Origin: Glossina fuscipes | Lineage: Eukaryota > Arthropoda > Insecta > Diptera > Glossinidae | Reading direction: 5' to 3' | DNA: 64,000 nucleotides | Assembly (NCBI RefSeq): GCF_014805625.2 | Contig: NW_023998414.1 | Span: forward strand, 43,737,561-43,801,560 | Shown: positions 26,341-40,200 of the stretch, one piece after another | Layout of the letters: each line of letters starts with the position of its first letter | Position numbering within the stretch: the first letter of the stretch is position 1 | Position numbers and translations under genes: made by a program | The notes under the pieces: model-generated | What the model was told of the DNA's origin: nothing | The model's input: the letters and a program-made list of their open reading frames with translations, nothing else | Database searches by the model: none

Positions 26341-28833
26341 AACATATACTACATATATATATATATAGATATATATAAAAAGGCGAACGTTTACGTCCTT
26401 ATGCAAGTTTTTTGCATACACGAGTTTAAAATTGTATAAGAGCCTGCATTGCCATACACCACAGATGCACACACACACACGAGAACAACCAAATAACACA
26501 ACAGCAAATAAGTTTAGAATTTAAGACTTAGAAGTGCATTAGCAAGCAATGTATCATAGCGCTGTGTGAGTGCACGATGCACAGGCACATATATAGAAAT
26601 TGCTTTGAAAATGAAATAAAGTGGAGAAAAAAATCTCTCTTTCGGAGAATTGAAATGTGTTTTGAATTTCATTTGTTATTTATTAATAGAAACATTGAAG
26701 CACATACACACAAATTCACACACAAATCTGCATGCTCCAAAAGGGAGAAAAAGCAAAAAGTGCAAACTACCGCACAAGAATAAAACGCACAACTAACACA
26801 AGTTCTTGTAACACAAATACACGCATTAATCGGATATAATCTGATCCGTATGTATTCGATAGTAAGTAACATTTTATTCATATTTCTGTGCGAAAGTGTA
26901 CACAATTTCCTTCCAAGAAACGATCTATCCATATCTTATAACGGAACATTAAAGAACATATCTCGCTATTGCTTTCGGTTCAGTATTAAATCTACATTGA
27001 ATATATCTTTTCAAAAATTTTTAATTAAAAAAAACATAATCGAGTTCGATTGACATTTTGATTATAATAAAATCGTTCATTATATAAAACTATATACATT
27101 ATATGTACATACCGTCATAAAAGCATTTTTGTCAATTTAAAATATTCTTGAGTAAGGCATTTATGGAAATTTGAAAAATGCACTCACTTTCTTCCATGCA
27201 TACGGAAACACTTATTAAATAATACATATACGTATACATAAGTATAATATACGACACATATATGTGAGTATATTTTATACCTTTCATTCCTTACTATCCA
27301 CTACATTATAAAAAATCCCAAGAGAGCGAGCACATTATTATTGTAAAATATAAACTAATGCATTATGTTGAACAGAGATGCGTACATGAGTACTTATACA
27401 TATTATTATTGATATAATTAAAACCTATTTTTGGAAAATGATAAGAGATAAGAACTCCTCATATTATGGTCGAATGGATTTACAATTTCGTTACGCATCT
27501 CTCGCGAGCACCCATTCACAGCCGTTCATCTATTAGTCCATTCATTAGTTTACCATCGTAAAATGTAAACTCAAAATGGTCATTTATATATAAATAGATG
27601 ATCATACGAGTGGACCGTGTACCTTTATTGTCCATTCTATATAAAGTTTGAAGTAAATTTAAAAGAGAGCTTCATCTACCCATAATTACAATTGCCCCCT
27701 AATGGAAAGCTAAAACTCACAGGAAGGCTCAATGCTTATAACATAACTGTGTGTGATATGCTCATAGCAACGCGAACAATACACGAAAACTCGAAAGTTG
27801 TCAATTATTTAAAACATAATGCACATATTTTTTCGAAACAGGAACCTCAAGCTTAAAAATCCAATCGGTCAACTGTCGCACCATGATTTAATAAAATATT
27901 TTCCAATCTCTGGAGCAATGGATAGAGGAAGTTAACACGAAAAATTCGCTTTTACGCGAGCATATAATAACCGGATTTGTTCAATTAACGTAGAAAAGTA
28001 GATCTTCCTTTTCCAATCAACAAGCAACGAATTATATTGTAAATAGAAACGCATGAAAGTACTACACCACCAGACTTATTGTGGCATACATAGTATTCCA
28101 ACGCAGTATATATTGAGTTCGTACGAATGTATGTGTGACGCAAGAACGGATAGATTTAAGATAGATTCACGTTTCATTGTACAAATTCATTTATAACTAT
28201 TTTCCATATCCATTGTCTGCCCGTCTATTTGTCTGTCCGTCTAATATCTATCTATTAATCCTTATGTTCAAACAATAAGATCTTTGACAATAAAGCTCCA
28301 AAGGAGATCGCGGTTTAAGAGCGAAGAGTCGTGGATTAGCGCTCTGCGGTGTACGCGGAACTGCCGAAATATAACTTTTTTACCTCCTATTTTCATCGGA
28401 AGCAAATTTCTAAAAATTGGCAAAATCTACGCGCAATCACTCGCCGATACGCCATGCCTGACCTTCGTTTATCTCTAGAAAGAAAATCGATATTTTTTAT
28501 TGACATATTGACTCTAATACTGCCCAGAAAATGTTGCAGTGTATACCCGTATAAAACGAAAAGAAAAAACAAAAAAAAAAGAGAACATAATTTTAAAGAT
28601 CACGGTTCACGAATTTACGAACGTTAATGTCCTTCGCGTTGTTTAATGCATTGCGAGAAGGAATATTTGAAATCTAAATGATAAACACATTTTTTGCACT
28701 GCCTTACCGACGAAAGTGGGAAGCGGGAATTCCTCTTCTCTCTCTTCCCATCGCAATAACAATCTCGGTAACAAATTGAAAAGTAACCCACAGAAAATAA
28801 AAAGAAACAGTTGAACAGTGTAGATGTTATCTT

Positions 28834-28864
28834 CATGCGTGTGTGTGTGTGTGTGTGTGTGTGC
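28834..28864 (+). repeat. (GT)n microsatellite
   Basis: A GTGTGT run of about 12 units. Another lies at 62278-62300 in the 3' UTR of the bHLH gene. Confidence 0.9.
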
Positions 28865-31800
28865 TTGCGTTTGTTTATTTCGACAATAATATTTCTCAAA
28901 ATCTCACACATTGTGTCTGTAAATTGTTAAGTAAAGGAATAAAATAAAGGAAAAGAATGAAAGAGAAAATAAAAATAAATGAAAGTGGAAATGAATAAAA
29001 AGAGTCGTAACTTTGTGAAAGACAAACAAAAATTTACCAACACTGTGACGCATCACACGTTATGTGCCTTACGTGAAAAGTTTTTTACTCAACTGCTAGA
29101 AAAAGTATATTTTTGTTTTGCGGTTAACACAAAAAAAAGCAGGAAAATTGAGCAAAAGGAAATAACAGACCACTGTACGAACGCGACAACGACAACAATA
29201 ATAGATATAACAACAACAGCTAACCGAAAACAAAAACCCAAAATCCCATTGTTCGGGTGAGTCTACTGTTGTTTTTATTCTGTGCTCGAAGATAACTAAA
29301 GCTCTACGTAATGTATTCTTTCATTAGGTTTGTGTTTCGTGTATATGTGAGTGTGTGCGTTTGATTACCAACTAACCAACCATTCGCCTACACACACGTG
29401 AATCAAATTGTCCGATTGCCTTTCGGTGTGCACTGAACACGAGTGTTGAATGAAATTATAATCAAAGTCAAGGAAGAATCGGGCGGACTACTGAAACAAC
29501 AGTAACACTATGAAAAAGCGGGAAAGTTGCCCAGCAGAGAAGCAAAAAGAAGAAATATTTTAAAGCAACCCATTTACTTCGAATTGACAAGTTTTTATAC
29601 TTAACAAATTTTAAACACGTCTTGATCACTCACAAACATGTACGCATAACCTAAGGTGTTGTGCTTTGAAATTTAGGTAAAAGCAGGTTAACAAACAGTT
29701 TTTTATCGCTTACGCACTTAGCCAGTTCACTTCAGGTTTAGTTTAAGATGTGGATGCTTTGTGCGATCCAAAATGAAAACCATTCCAAATTTGAATAAAA
29801 CTGCAACAGGGAGTGAGAATCGACTTTTCAAGGATAGGCCTTAACTTAATTATACACTGACAAAATTTGTTAAAGTTAAACAAGTTACAACAAATTACAG
29901 TTACAGTCGACCGAAATAATAAAACTTCAATTCTCTGCTTATTTTCACAACCCTATAAAGTTTGGTCAAAGGACAAACGCTGTTGAAAATCATTATTACG
30001 GTCACTTCCCAGACAACGGCGTCAAAAAATTAGTTATATGAAAGGAATTATAGCTTTTAAAATGCTGTGACGTGAAAAATTGAGAATGGGCCAACCTTTT
30101 AAATTCCCTCCCTGATGACCGCTCGTACATAAGAGTAAATCTTTGTGCGCTAAAAATGTATACTTTCCAATAATGTATATTGAAAATTACACCGCAAAAA
30201 TGAATTAATTAACATAACAAATTTGTACCTCATACATATACTTGCCGTGAAAAGTGAGCCTCTGGCGCACAGTCAAAGTTTTTATACTTTATTATGAAAA
30301 TAGGCGATACATAGCAATAGGATCCAGATTAAGATAAACAAGAAAATTCATTTTACCAACTTCGAATGAAATCATTTTATTTCTTGGGCCACATTTCATA
30401 TACAAAGGGCTCCCATAAAAATGATGCTTTTCCATGTAAACAAGGTATACTTTTTGGTAGTTTATCGGGAAAGTAAATAAAGAGCTATAGTAAGAGCGTT
30501 TTGATATCCAACATACAACGATCAGCAACGGCCGACCGTACTGTTTTTACTTTTTTTATAAGAAAGTTGCAAGATATTACTTAGAACCTTCCAGCTGGTC
30601 CGTTCCGAGAAATTTATTAAACATTAAATGGACTTTTGACTTTTTTACTGTCTAGCGGGAAATGACAATAAAGTGTAGACTTGATGCGAGAGTAATAATA
30701 TCAATGACTTGCTTGGTAATCGAGAGAGACCAGTTTACTTACTCGTCGAGAGAAAAAACCAATAGGGCAATATGACAATAAGAGTGTCGACAATACATCA
30801 CGGATTTCGCTCCGAACCGAATATAAATACGTACACTATGTAAATGATTAAATATACGTACACATATATATAGAGAACCTATAGACGCATATTACAAAAG
30901 AATATATATATGACAATACGATGTACAAGTGAAAATATATACATGTGCAAGGGTTGGATGTACAAAACAGTAAAATTTATACAGTATGTATGAAGGAAAA
31001 AAATATATATAGGAAAAACCAATATAAGCAGATTCATATATATATAAATTCATCGTTGCAGAGAGTATGGAAACAAACTGACGCGTCCTTGCAAAGTTTA
31101 CATGGATTCCATACCATTGCAATTTTCCACATTCATTTAGGTCGAACAACGATTTTCATTAAGCATTGACGATCCTCTTTAAGTGTTCTGTAACAGGGCG
31201 TCACTTAGAATGTCAGTCATCGTAAACATTGTTCGATCCAAACATTTTTATGCTAGTGTAACAAATGTCACCGAAAAACTGGCAAAATGCAGATCGTTTA
31301 TATTCCGAACCCATTTGTATAATAAAAAATGGATCTGCTTAAAGTCCAAATCGTAACGCGCTGGAAGTCTAGGTCAAATCTTTCAAAATCCAAACGTTTA
31401 ATATGCCCCGCAGAGTTTATGAGCAATACCTAAAGATACAAACCAAAGCAAGATCGTCGCAAAAACAACTATATAAATAATGGAACAACAAGTTGGTGAC
31501 AGTTCGTAAAAAAGCCTTAACAAACGTCAAATATAATCAACTGAGTGGAAGCTTCCTTTTATACAATCATATTTACGCCCCCTTTACATTTCGCATTAGT
31601 TAATCAGTAGCTGTGGATGGATAATTTTATAACCGTCCTCCATTCACATATACGTAACGACGACCAACCATTGCATAAAGCAATTTCATATCGTTGAGCG
31701 ATTTCCGTCTGTCAAGTTAGCTGTCGTATGAGTTCTCAAAAAGTTTTAACTAAATTTAAAATTCCTTCAAGAATCGAAACAATCTATAAATCATCACAAA

Positions 31801-32737
31801 GTTGGGAGCCGAATCTTGACACAGGACAGACCCTATCTGCCCATAAGACATACGTGCATTTAACAAAATCTGTGACGATTAATAATTTACTCGTGTGAAG
31901 GTCACCCGTGATCGTGTTAGCGTATCCTACCATTGCAAATGGTACACTTTTCTTCACCTGTTCGGTGACGCACAATGATGTTGGAATAATAAATTTCGCA
32001 AACCTTCTTATGCATTTGTACAACTATATATACATCCGAATCGGAATTTTATAGCTATACAGGTCTCTGAGCCATCTTGAAAACTGAGCTAAACGACGCA
32101 TCCACCTTGCCTTTCTCTAACCATCGAGCGGTAATTTAAATTATATATCAGTTCCTTTTACGCGTCTTCTTACTGCACTACGGCTAAAGACCGATCGTCC
32201 GCGTCAGTACGTTGTTCGCTACGGTGAAAAAATTCGGGTGATTTTGCTAAAGAACTTAATTAGTGCACAAGTCTATTTCACTCCTGTAGAGCAGTTCTCG
32301 TAGCGTTGGCTTTACATGAATACACCACAGTTTACGTTATGTTGGTGGTCAAGGGGGCCGGTCTCAAGGGGGACAATCTCGAAGAAAGATCCAAGTCCTC
32401 TCGACCACACACGTAAAGTATTACAATTTATGAAAATATTATCAATTGCAGGCTGTACTCGATGGAGAGTATTCAGGTAAACAACGATCTCATCCTCAAC
32501 ATCCTCAACTATACGGCTGCTTCTTACAAGGGAGAGGACAAATTTAACAATTTCCTTTGCTTTATTAATACGTATGCAGATTATCATAAACTTTTTGCGA
32601 TAGCACGTTGCGGTTAATGGGCCGTAGTAGTAAATGCATTATTTCATCCATTCATTCATCCAAGTCCCAAGAAATAAACTTTATTTTATGCCTTTCGGTT
32701 AGTACTTATTTCAATTAAATTTTAAAAACTTGCGAAA

Positions 32738-32778
32738 CATGATGATGATGGTCATGATGATAATGATGATGATGTGGT
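32738..32778 (+). repeat. (GAT)n microsatellite
   Basis: GATGATGATGGTCATGATGA and following units, in otherwise plain spacer. Confidence 0.85.
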
Positions 32779-35700
32779 AAGTGTGCTTGTATGTTTGTAT
32801 GACAGATGAAATTTCGAAATGTGGTAGTAGCATAATGTAGTTCTGTTACTACTACGCGAACTTTTCAGTGCAATAATTTTATATAAAAGGAAAACAAAGG
32901 AAACTTGGCAACAACAAACTAACCCTCCTCGCCAACACACGAATTAATAAATGTATTTTTATTATCACCTTGATACACTTATTAAGAATACGGTAGGAAA
33001 ATGTTATATTACAACGATAGAAATAGCAAAATTTACAACAACAAGGAGGATTAAATAAGTAGCGTCGAGTGTACTTGTTGTCTCAAATGATGTTTTGTGT
33101 CGTGTATTATGTTGTTGTGTTTAAGCGCGTATAATGAATAAACTTAGTAATTTCGAGTGGGCATAACAAAAACAATAACAAGAAGCGGCTCACATTTCAC
33201 TTTCTATAGAGGATCGTATATGCATGTTAAAGTACGTTTATATATATTATGAACGTATAAATAATATAGGAGAATATAAGAATTTGTTCTCTCTCGTATG
33301 CTTCATCCTTATGCAGCTGGTTTCAAGTGAAGGTTGTGTCGCTCTTCTCTCGTCAAGGTTATAAGCGCTAATTTAATTAGACACAGCGTTCAACTTTTTA
33401 TTTAATAAATTTCTTAAGATGTCGAAAGTCATCTCGTCTTCTTTTCACCAAGTTTCTCCCCCTCCGTCACACGGCATCGTATCCACACTTGATTCACTAA
33501 TTTTAATGTCTTTCTCCATTCGCCGATAGAAAAATTACTTTAAAATTGAATTAAAAGGAATTTACGTTCAATGGCAAATTGTAGCTGACATTTAAGCAGC
33601 TATGCGTGCTGCTGCTTTACAAGTAGGTTTACTTTGTTACCGTGCTCTATTTTACTCAGTCAACCGAACCGAGTCCACCGAAGACATGACGCATTAAACC
33701 TAAGAATTACACCTGATACTCCTTTTACGCGTATTGTTTTCTTTTAATATGATTTCAAATACTCGATCAATCTTTTTCCCTGAACTTTTTTTAATGAATT
33801 TTTTTGCATGTTTCTATAAATTTTCTCATACTCACTCTTCGCAGATATGCATTGTAAGTTCGCGTTACATTTATCACAATTCAGTTGGATTATGTCGATT
33901 ATACGCGGGAATTACCCGAATCAATACGGAGACTAAAGACGTAATGTATTTTTTTTATGCAAATTTTTATTTTTTATAATATATTTAAGGAATCAAAATG
34001 TTTAAGCACAAAATAAATTCTCAATTAGAATTTCTCTAATAAGAATTTTTTAATATTGGTCATTGTTGGCGTTTTTAATTGCTTCTTTAGATCTGGAGCC
34101 AGCCTATAATTTTTCCATTTAGCCAGCATCGTTTTTACACGATTTTTTTTGCACGAACTTTTTAGAAACGCATCCCCACCTGTCGTGTAACAAGAAAATT
34201 AAATGTACATATAAACGATATGTGTTCTTAGCAGCGTAAGATTCTACTATATCCTTTTGTCAATCCGTCCATCAACCGCATATGTTTATTGAGACGTTTA
34301 CGCGCCCAAAAACTACGATAAAAAGCTGAAATGTTTCAAATACACTTCAATTCGATACCAGCAATAAAAAATGGGCGTGGTCTACCTAAAAATAATGTAA
34401 TGTATCTTACAATCAACAAACATGGATGCTTACAGGTATTTGCATTTCTTCAGCATTTAATTTTACATTCTATTTCCAATCAAACGCACCAGGCTGGCGG
34501 GTAATCATAGAAATAATGAGTGCTTGTCGATCGGGCACACACATCCTCGACTACTCCTTATATCCCGCTTTCTTCTGACCATCGCTGTAAAATATGTATA
34601 TGGGCCATCTCCTGCGTTATTGGTTATATTAATAATAAAAAAAAATTATCGTAACGTAATCCGAAACTATCTACACCGAATAGCATTTTTCAACATGTAC
34701 ATTGATTAGTTTGAATGCCAGCGAAAATTGAAAAGGGCTATGACTATAAAATGACGAAATAATTTTTAAAATTTATTCAATTTAATTTATTAACATTATA
34801 TGCGATAACTATATTCTTATAGCTTCACATTTTATTCACTGCGCTTCCAATATTATCGTTTCAGTTATTTTAAACAAAGACAAAAAAAAAAGGACCAAAT
34901 ATAATAAACGTAATAGCCTAGAAGGAGGGAGAAGCTTCTATGTTTCAATGTTTCAAAATCTCCGCTTCCACACTTTTGTGAATCTATTATTGGTGTTTGT
35001 GTGTAAAAAGTGCAAGATCTAGTGTTCGAGTTTCGCTTAAGTATATAATGAAATCTTTAAGTTTTTCGATAATCAGCAATGCATGCAAGTGTTTTAAAAA
35101 TGCGATAATGCGGCACGCTCCTACATATTTTAATGTTAATCTTTTGAAGTTGCTCTTATGTCAATGCTCTTGTGGATAATTCGTGGTTATGTATAAACGA
35201 ATTTAAACCGAAAAGAAAAATAAGCAGCGTTAACTCTTGGAAAAATGCAAAAAAAGGAAAAGAAGAAAATCACAAATTTATGACCTCACGCGCTATCTCA
35301 CATACGTTTTGCTTTTCACGGTTGAGCCTACAGTGTGAGTCGCTATAGCAAGAGATAAATTTGTCTGTAACAAAAAAATGGGAAGGATTGTAAATGATGG
35401 CCCAAAAGATTTACTCTAAAGTCTTACAAGCGTATATATATATATATATATATATATTGTCATATGCAAAGCTATGCGTGCGTTTGCATGTCGATCTATA
35501 GTTATATGAACAGAACCACTATGTCTTCCCTAAAAACTATATGTGCATACATATCTAAAACTTGAACTTTTACTCATAAAAGGTATAAACCGTGTTAACC
35601 GCACTTTTACAGAAGCTTGTTTGCATATGTGCGCGCATTGTGGATGCTAGTCTGAACGAGTTTAAAGGCTACACAAGCAATAAACGTTTTGCCAGCGCTG

Positions 35701-36849
35701 CAAAGTGTTTGCGAAACAATCTCGTTAAATAAAGTGAACATGCAACGGTTTTATGCTTAATCCAGATATCGAGCGCTTAACAGAGAGAATATGTATCAAT
35801 GTTTTATTTAGTGGTCAATAAAGAAAAAAACGTTATATTTATTAACAGCGATATTTTTGTCGAACTCCATCCAGAATTCGGATAAAGAGCTCAAATTATA
35901 AAAAGACCATACAGAATTTATAGAGAACTTTGCATTTCTAACTTGGCTTCGTTTTCGCAAAACTTGCTTTACCTTCGAAGGCAATGCAACGCAGACTCTG
36001 CTTTGCTTAATACAAAAAAAAAAAAGAAAAACAGAAGAAAAATTAATTCACTAATTAGATTACTAATATAACTAATTATTGTCTTTTTTCATTTAGACAC
36101 GTTTTAGTAAGACAAGTTTCAGTCCGTCTCGCTCTATTTTAAGTTTTGTTTTTTTCTCTCGATGTTTGCGATTTGGCGTGAATATTTTTGTCCGCAAAGC
36201 AAAAACTTGTCATCATTCAAAAAATTCTGCATAAAATTTAAGGCGTTCTATATAGGTAGATCTACATATAGATTTAATTAAATTTTATGATTGGAATTCT
36301 ATATAGAATGCCAATCATAAATGTTATGCTTTACCTCAAAGTAAGGCACAAGCGCAATAGAGATTAACTATCTCTGATGGGAATTAGAGCAAGTTTTCTT
36401 CGTCCTTCCTTTTTTTAAATTTATATGAAAAATAAATTATATATCTTGAGAACTTCGAGGTTCGAAGTTGACTAAAAAAGGATATAAAAATTATGCAATT
36501 GAAGAAGGGAATTTCATTAAGGAAAACACTTGGACCGCAAGGTTTGAACTGCAGGCTTTACAACTTCAAAATCATAATTGAAAAAAAAAAAATGCAAATT
36601 ATGGCCTATATAGCAACTATGATAGATGCGTGGACCGATTTTGCTCATTTTCCTACTAAGCCTGAATAAGCGTTAAAAAGAACATTTAACGAGCTTTACA
36701 AAGTTATGAAATGAGCAAGAAAGACAGATGCGTCCCAATAAATCTGCCGATAAGAGTACAACGCAAAAACGCAATTTTTTTGGCGGACTGCTGCATGCAG
36801 AAAAAATTAGAATGATTTTATTGAAAAGTCTGGCTATCTTATTGAAGAA

Positions 36850-37290
36850 AGCATTTTCCAGTATGATGACGACCGCAAACCGACGATTAAAAATAGCTCA
36901 AAAATGATTAAAAGAAATGATTAAAAGATTTCCAAACTCTAGAATGGGCAACGCAAAGTCCTGATTTAAATTCAATCGAAAAACGATCCTTAACGATCTT
37001 GGGATTAGAAGTGAGGCAGAATGGCAAAATGTAATGAACGAAACAATACAAAGCATGCCAACGTATGTAAAATTTGTAATACAAAACACTAATAAATGCA
37101 GAACCGGATAAATGAAGGCATTTGATAAGCATGCTCTTATCCTTATCTTGAATATGTTTGTTGATTAGATTGTAAGGATTAACGTTTTATGTCGAATTTT
37201 TTTCTACTGCCATAAGGACGGAGATTGATGGTTGTTGGGCATTTAACGTATTATTTTTAAATAACATATCCAGTTTGGCTCGCCACTGTA
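36850..37290 (+). pseudogene. Tc1-like transposase 3' relic with terminal repeat
   Basis: FQYDDDRKPTIKNS (near 36860) corresponds to the FQ-DNDPKH-A block with the second catalytic Asp. After a stop and frameshift, LEWATQSPDLNSIE (near 36940) is the LEWP-QSPDLNPIE block with the catalytic Glu. A third frame gives MNETIQSMPTYVKFVIQ, the usual C-terminal helix. The right end, read outward as ACAGTGGCGAGCCAAACTGG at about 37269-37288, looks like a Tc1 terminal repeat and lies about 150 bp after the coding remnant. The matching left end was not found. Confidence 0.6.
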
Positions 37291-37299
37291 TGTAATACA

Positions 37300-40200
37300 A
37301 ATTAACAATTATTGGCTACCTTACACATATGCACATAGTATAACTTTATTTAATAACATTTTACAAACGAAATCCAATAAAAAAAAAAAGGAAAATGAAT
37401 GCTTTGTATATAAATTCTTAAGCGTATATACATACGGTCGTTCATTTCTATGTTGCCAATTTTATTTTCAATTTCTTTGAGCCACATCACCATGTATGCA
37501 TATACATCGCGTTGCAAGCTGATTTTTTTGAAACTTACGAAGTCAAGCGGAAGTCATGCATGCCACCAAGGTTAGAGGGCACAAAGAGTCAAGTATAATA
37601 TGTAGGTGAATTCCATGTCCTAAAGGAAGAGAATAGCTGATGAGGTATTTATATATATCATTGAGAATAGATGATCAGATATTTATCTTTCTTTATTAGC
37701 TATCTGCTCAAACTATTAGCAATTTTACTCATTTCTCGGTATGAGCCGTGCATGACCGACCATCTTGATTCCGTATTTGAATTGCAAGGAACCTCCAACA
37801 TTTACTTAATAACGGCTTAAGGGCTTAACGGCTCTCCATCACAGTTGTTCTGATATCCTAATTGGCACTATTCGTTCGCAACATTCATTTTCAACCTTAT
37901 TTTCAGCTTCAGCTCTTGAAGTATTTACCACCTCATCTCGTTCCCTATGATATTGATCGGTATCGCAATAACTTTTCTCATTCGATGCGTGTTTATATAT
38001 GTATGCACTCCTTTCCAATACTTCGTAGCGTGGCTGTAATAACAGAACATTACGTGCCAAAAATTTTAATTTATGACTCACTCTGTGTAGCGAGCAGAAA
38101 ATCCGAAGCAATATTATGCTTGCTTTAAATTCAAACTCTTTACGGAACTGATGTGATAGTATTTAGAGAGACACTACTAAGGTAGCGTTCCTATAACATT
38201 TTATGACGAAAAAAAATTGCAACAGGCCTCTTATAATACGGCGCTATTTCTATATCGCGATAGCATGATTTTTTCACATTACTCACCATGAACAAACAAT
38301 ATCGGAGGAGAAATTAAACTTGTGATGAAGAAACTGATGATGAAAATCATAATTTTGCACTTGAACAATTACGGGAAGGCTTAAGCTTAACAAAAAGTTT
38401 CGTGAGTGCAGATGAGTGCTCGCCTGAAAGGAGCGTGAAATTTAAAACGACACGAGAGAATTGATTATCATCATGTCAAGCAAATACGCAGATCTTTTCG
38501 AAAGGGCAGGAGACGCACAACATTTAGCGGAAAGTTCACAAAATGAAGATAATATTTTTCAATCAAACTAACGCCCTCCTTTAATTATACTGAGCGAGCA
38601 ATGACGAAGAAAATTATTAAACAAAGTTTACATTAAATGAAACTAAATAATATATTGTATATATATATATATATATATATGTTTGTTGTTTTTATTTCTT
38701 AACAGGGATGAAGTAACTTATATTGAGATTAAAAATATTGTACATTTTCTTATAAGAAATTTTGAAGAAAAAAAAAAAAAAAATCTTTTTAATCCCGTTT
38801 TTTCTATTGACTTCTGGTCTCGTATAAAACGATTTCGCACAATGTCATACTTTGTAGAATTGTATTTACCGTATTATAGGAGAGTTACCTGCGCACTTCT
38901 CTCCATGCTATACAAGAACTTAATACGTGCATACGCATTTTTATGTCTTTGCATTAACTTTGCATTATATATGTATGCATATCGTTGAGTTACATTCGAC
39001 TTTCATCGCAAAAGTTTATATTTCTTAAGGGATTCGATTCGAAACCAATCCCCAAAAATATATGAATATCAAAGTGCGTGTGTGTGCATGTGTGCGTAGA
39101 ATAAGCCTCACATATTTCTAACTTAGCAAACCTGTTTTATAAACGATAACTTGAACTTTATTACGAAAGGCTCGAATTTTCGATTCCAATAAATGATATA
39201 TGGAGCATAATATTGAATTTAGTCGGAATTTTCCGACTTAATTAGAAAAAATTTACATATTTTGCTAACTAAACGCGATAATTTATGATATAAAGCAAAC
39301 TGATTGGTAATAACATACCCGCGCACGCACACATTGCCCAACCACAAATTGCATTGCCAATCGGTTTAACGAAAACGTGCAGGAGCATAAAGTGCATGAA
39401 AGAATTTTATGTTTATTAAATGAGATCGTTTTCATCATAAAAGTCCCTGACTGATAGCATGCGGCTGATAAGTGCGATAATAGTAAGCAACGTAATAAAA
39501 TGAAATTTCAATTTGCACATACCCTATAAAGCGCAAATACCGAACTATAATGGCTGAGAGCTCAACCTACGACTGAATTTTTCGAAATCAACCCGTATTT
39601 AATTAATTTTCGTAATAATACAATAAAAATTATACATTATTTTTATACGATAGCATAATTTTCGTGAAAGCCCTCACATTGGAGAATACTCAAAACATCA
39701 GATGACTTGGCCCAAATTTAGCAAGCTCAATTTACTTGCCAGAGATTTTCGTAATTTCCACTTCTTTCCATCATAAAAAACTACAAGTTAGACTTTGTCG
39801 CCGTAGAAGTGTTTGCACTTCAAGACGTTCAATGGCAATACCCAATGATTTTTGTCTCGAAAATCTGAGAATTATAATTTTTTTTCATATCAAATCTTAT
39901 CAAAATAAAGCGTTATATTGGTAGTGGTTCGTTCCTAACTTTCTTCAAAAGTGTTCGTCCTTGGACCAAAAAACACGGCAACTTACCAAATTTCATCGAA
40001 ATATCTCAAATATTTGCGACCTGTAGATTGAACACATAAATACGTGGACAAACATCAGGCGGACAGACGGACAGACGGACAGACAACCCTAGAATCACTT
40101 TCTGAATCGGTCGATATAATAAAAGATGGGTCTCCCTTTCAGTGTAACATATACTGTGCCACAAATGATATAAGGTATAAAAAACAAATTTAGTTTAAGC

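Larger units (their letters stand above)
25400..36849. other. Gene-poor spacer, central part
   Basis: About 11 kb of AT-rich DNA with microsatellites. The longest frames (28979-29260 plus, ending near a GTGAGT donor; 32312-32587 minus) have no recognised domain. The first could be a non-coding 5' exon, but nothing supports it further. Confidence 0.4.

Noticed and set aside
26182..26499. Frames of 85 and 77 codons on both strands
   Set aside because: Produced by the CAAA and AT microsatellites.
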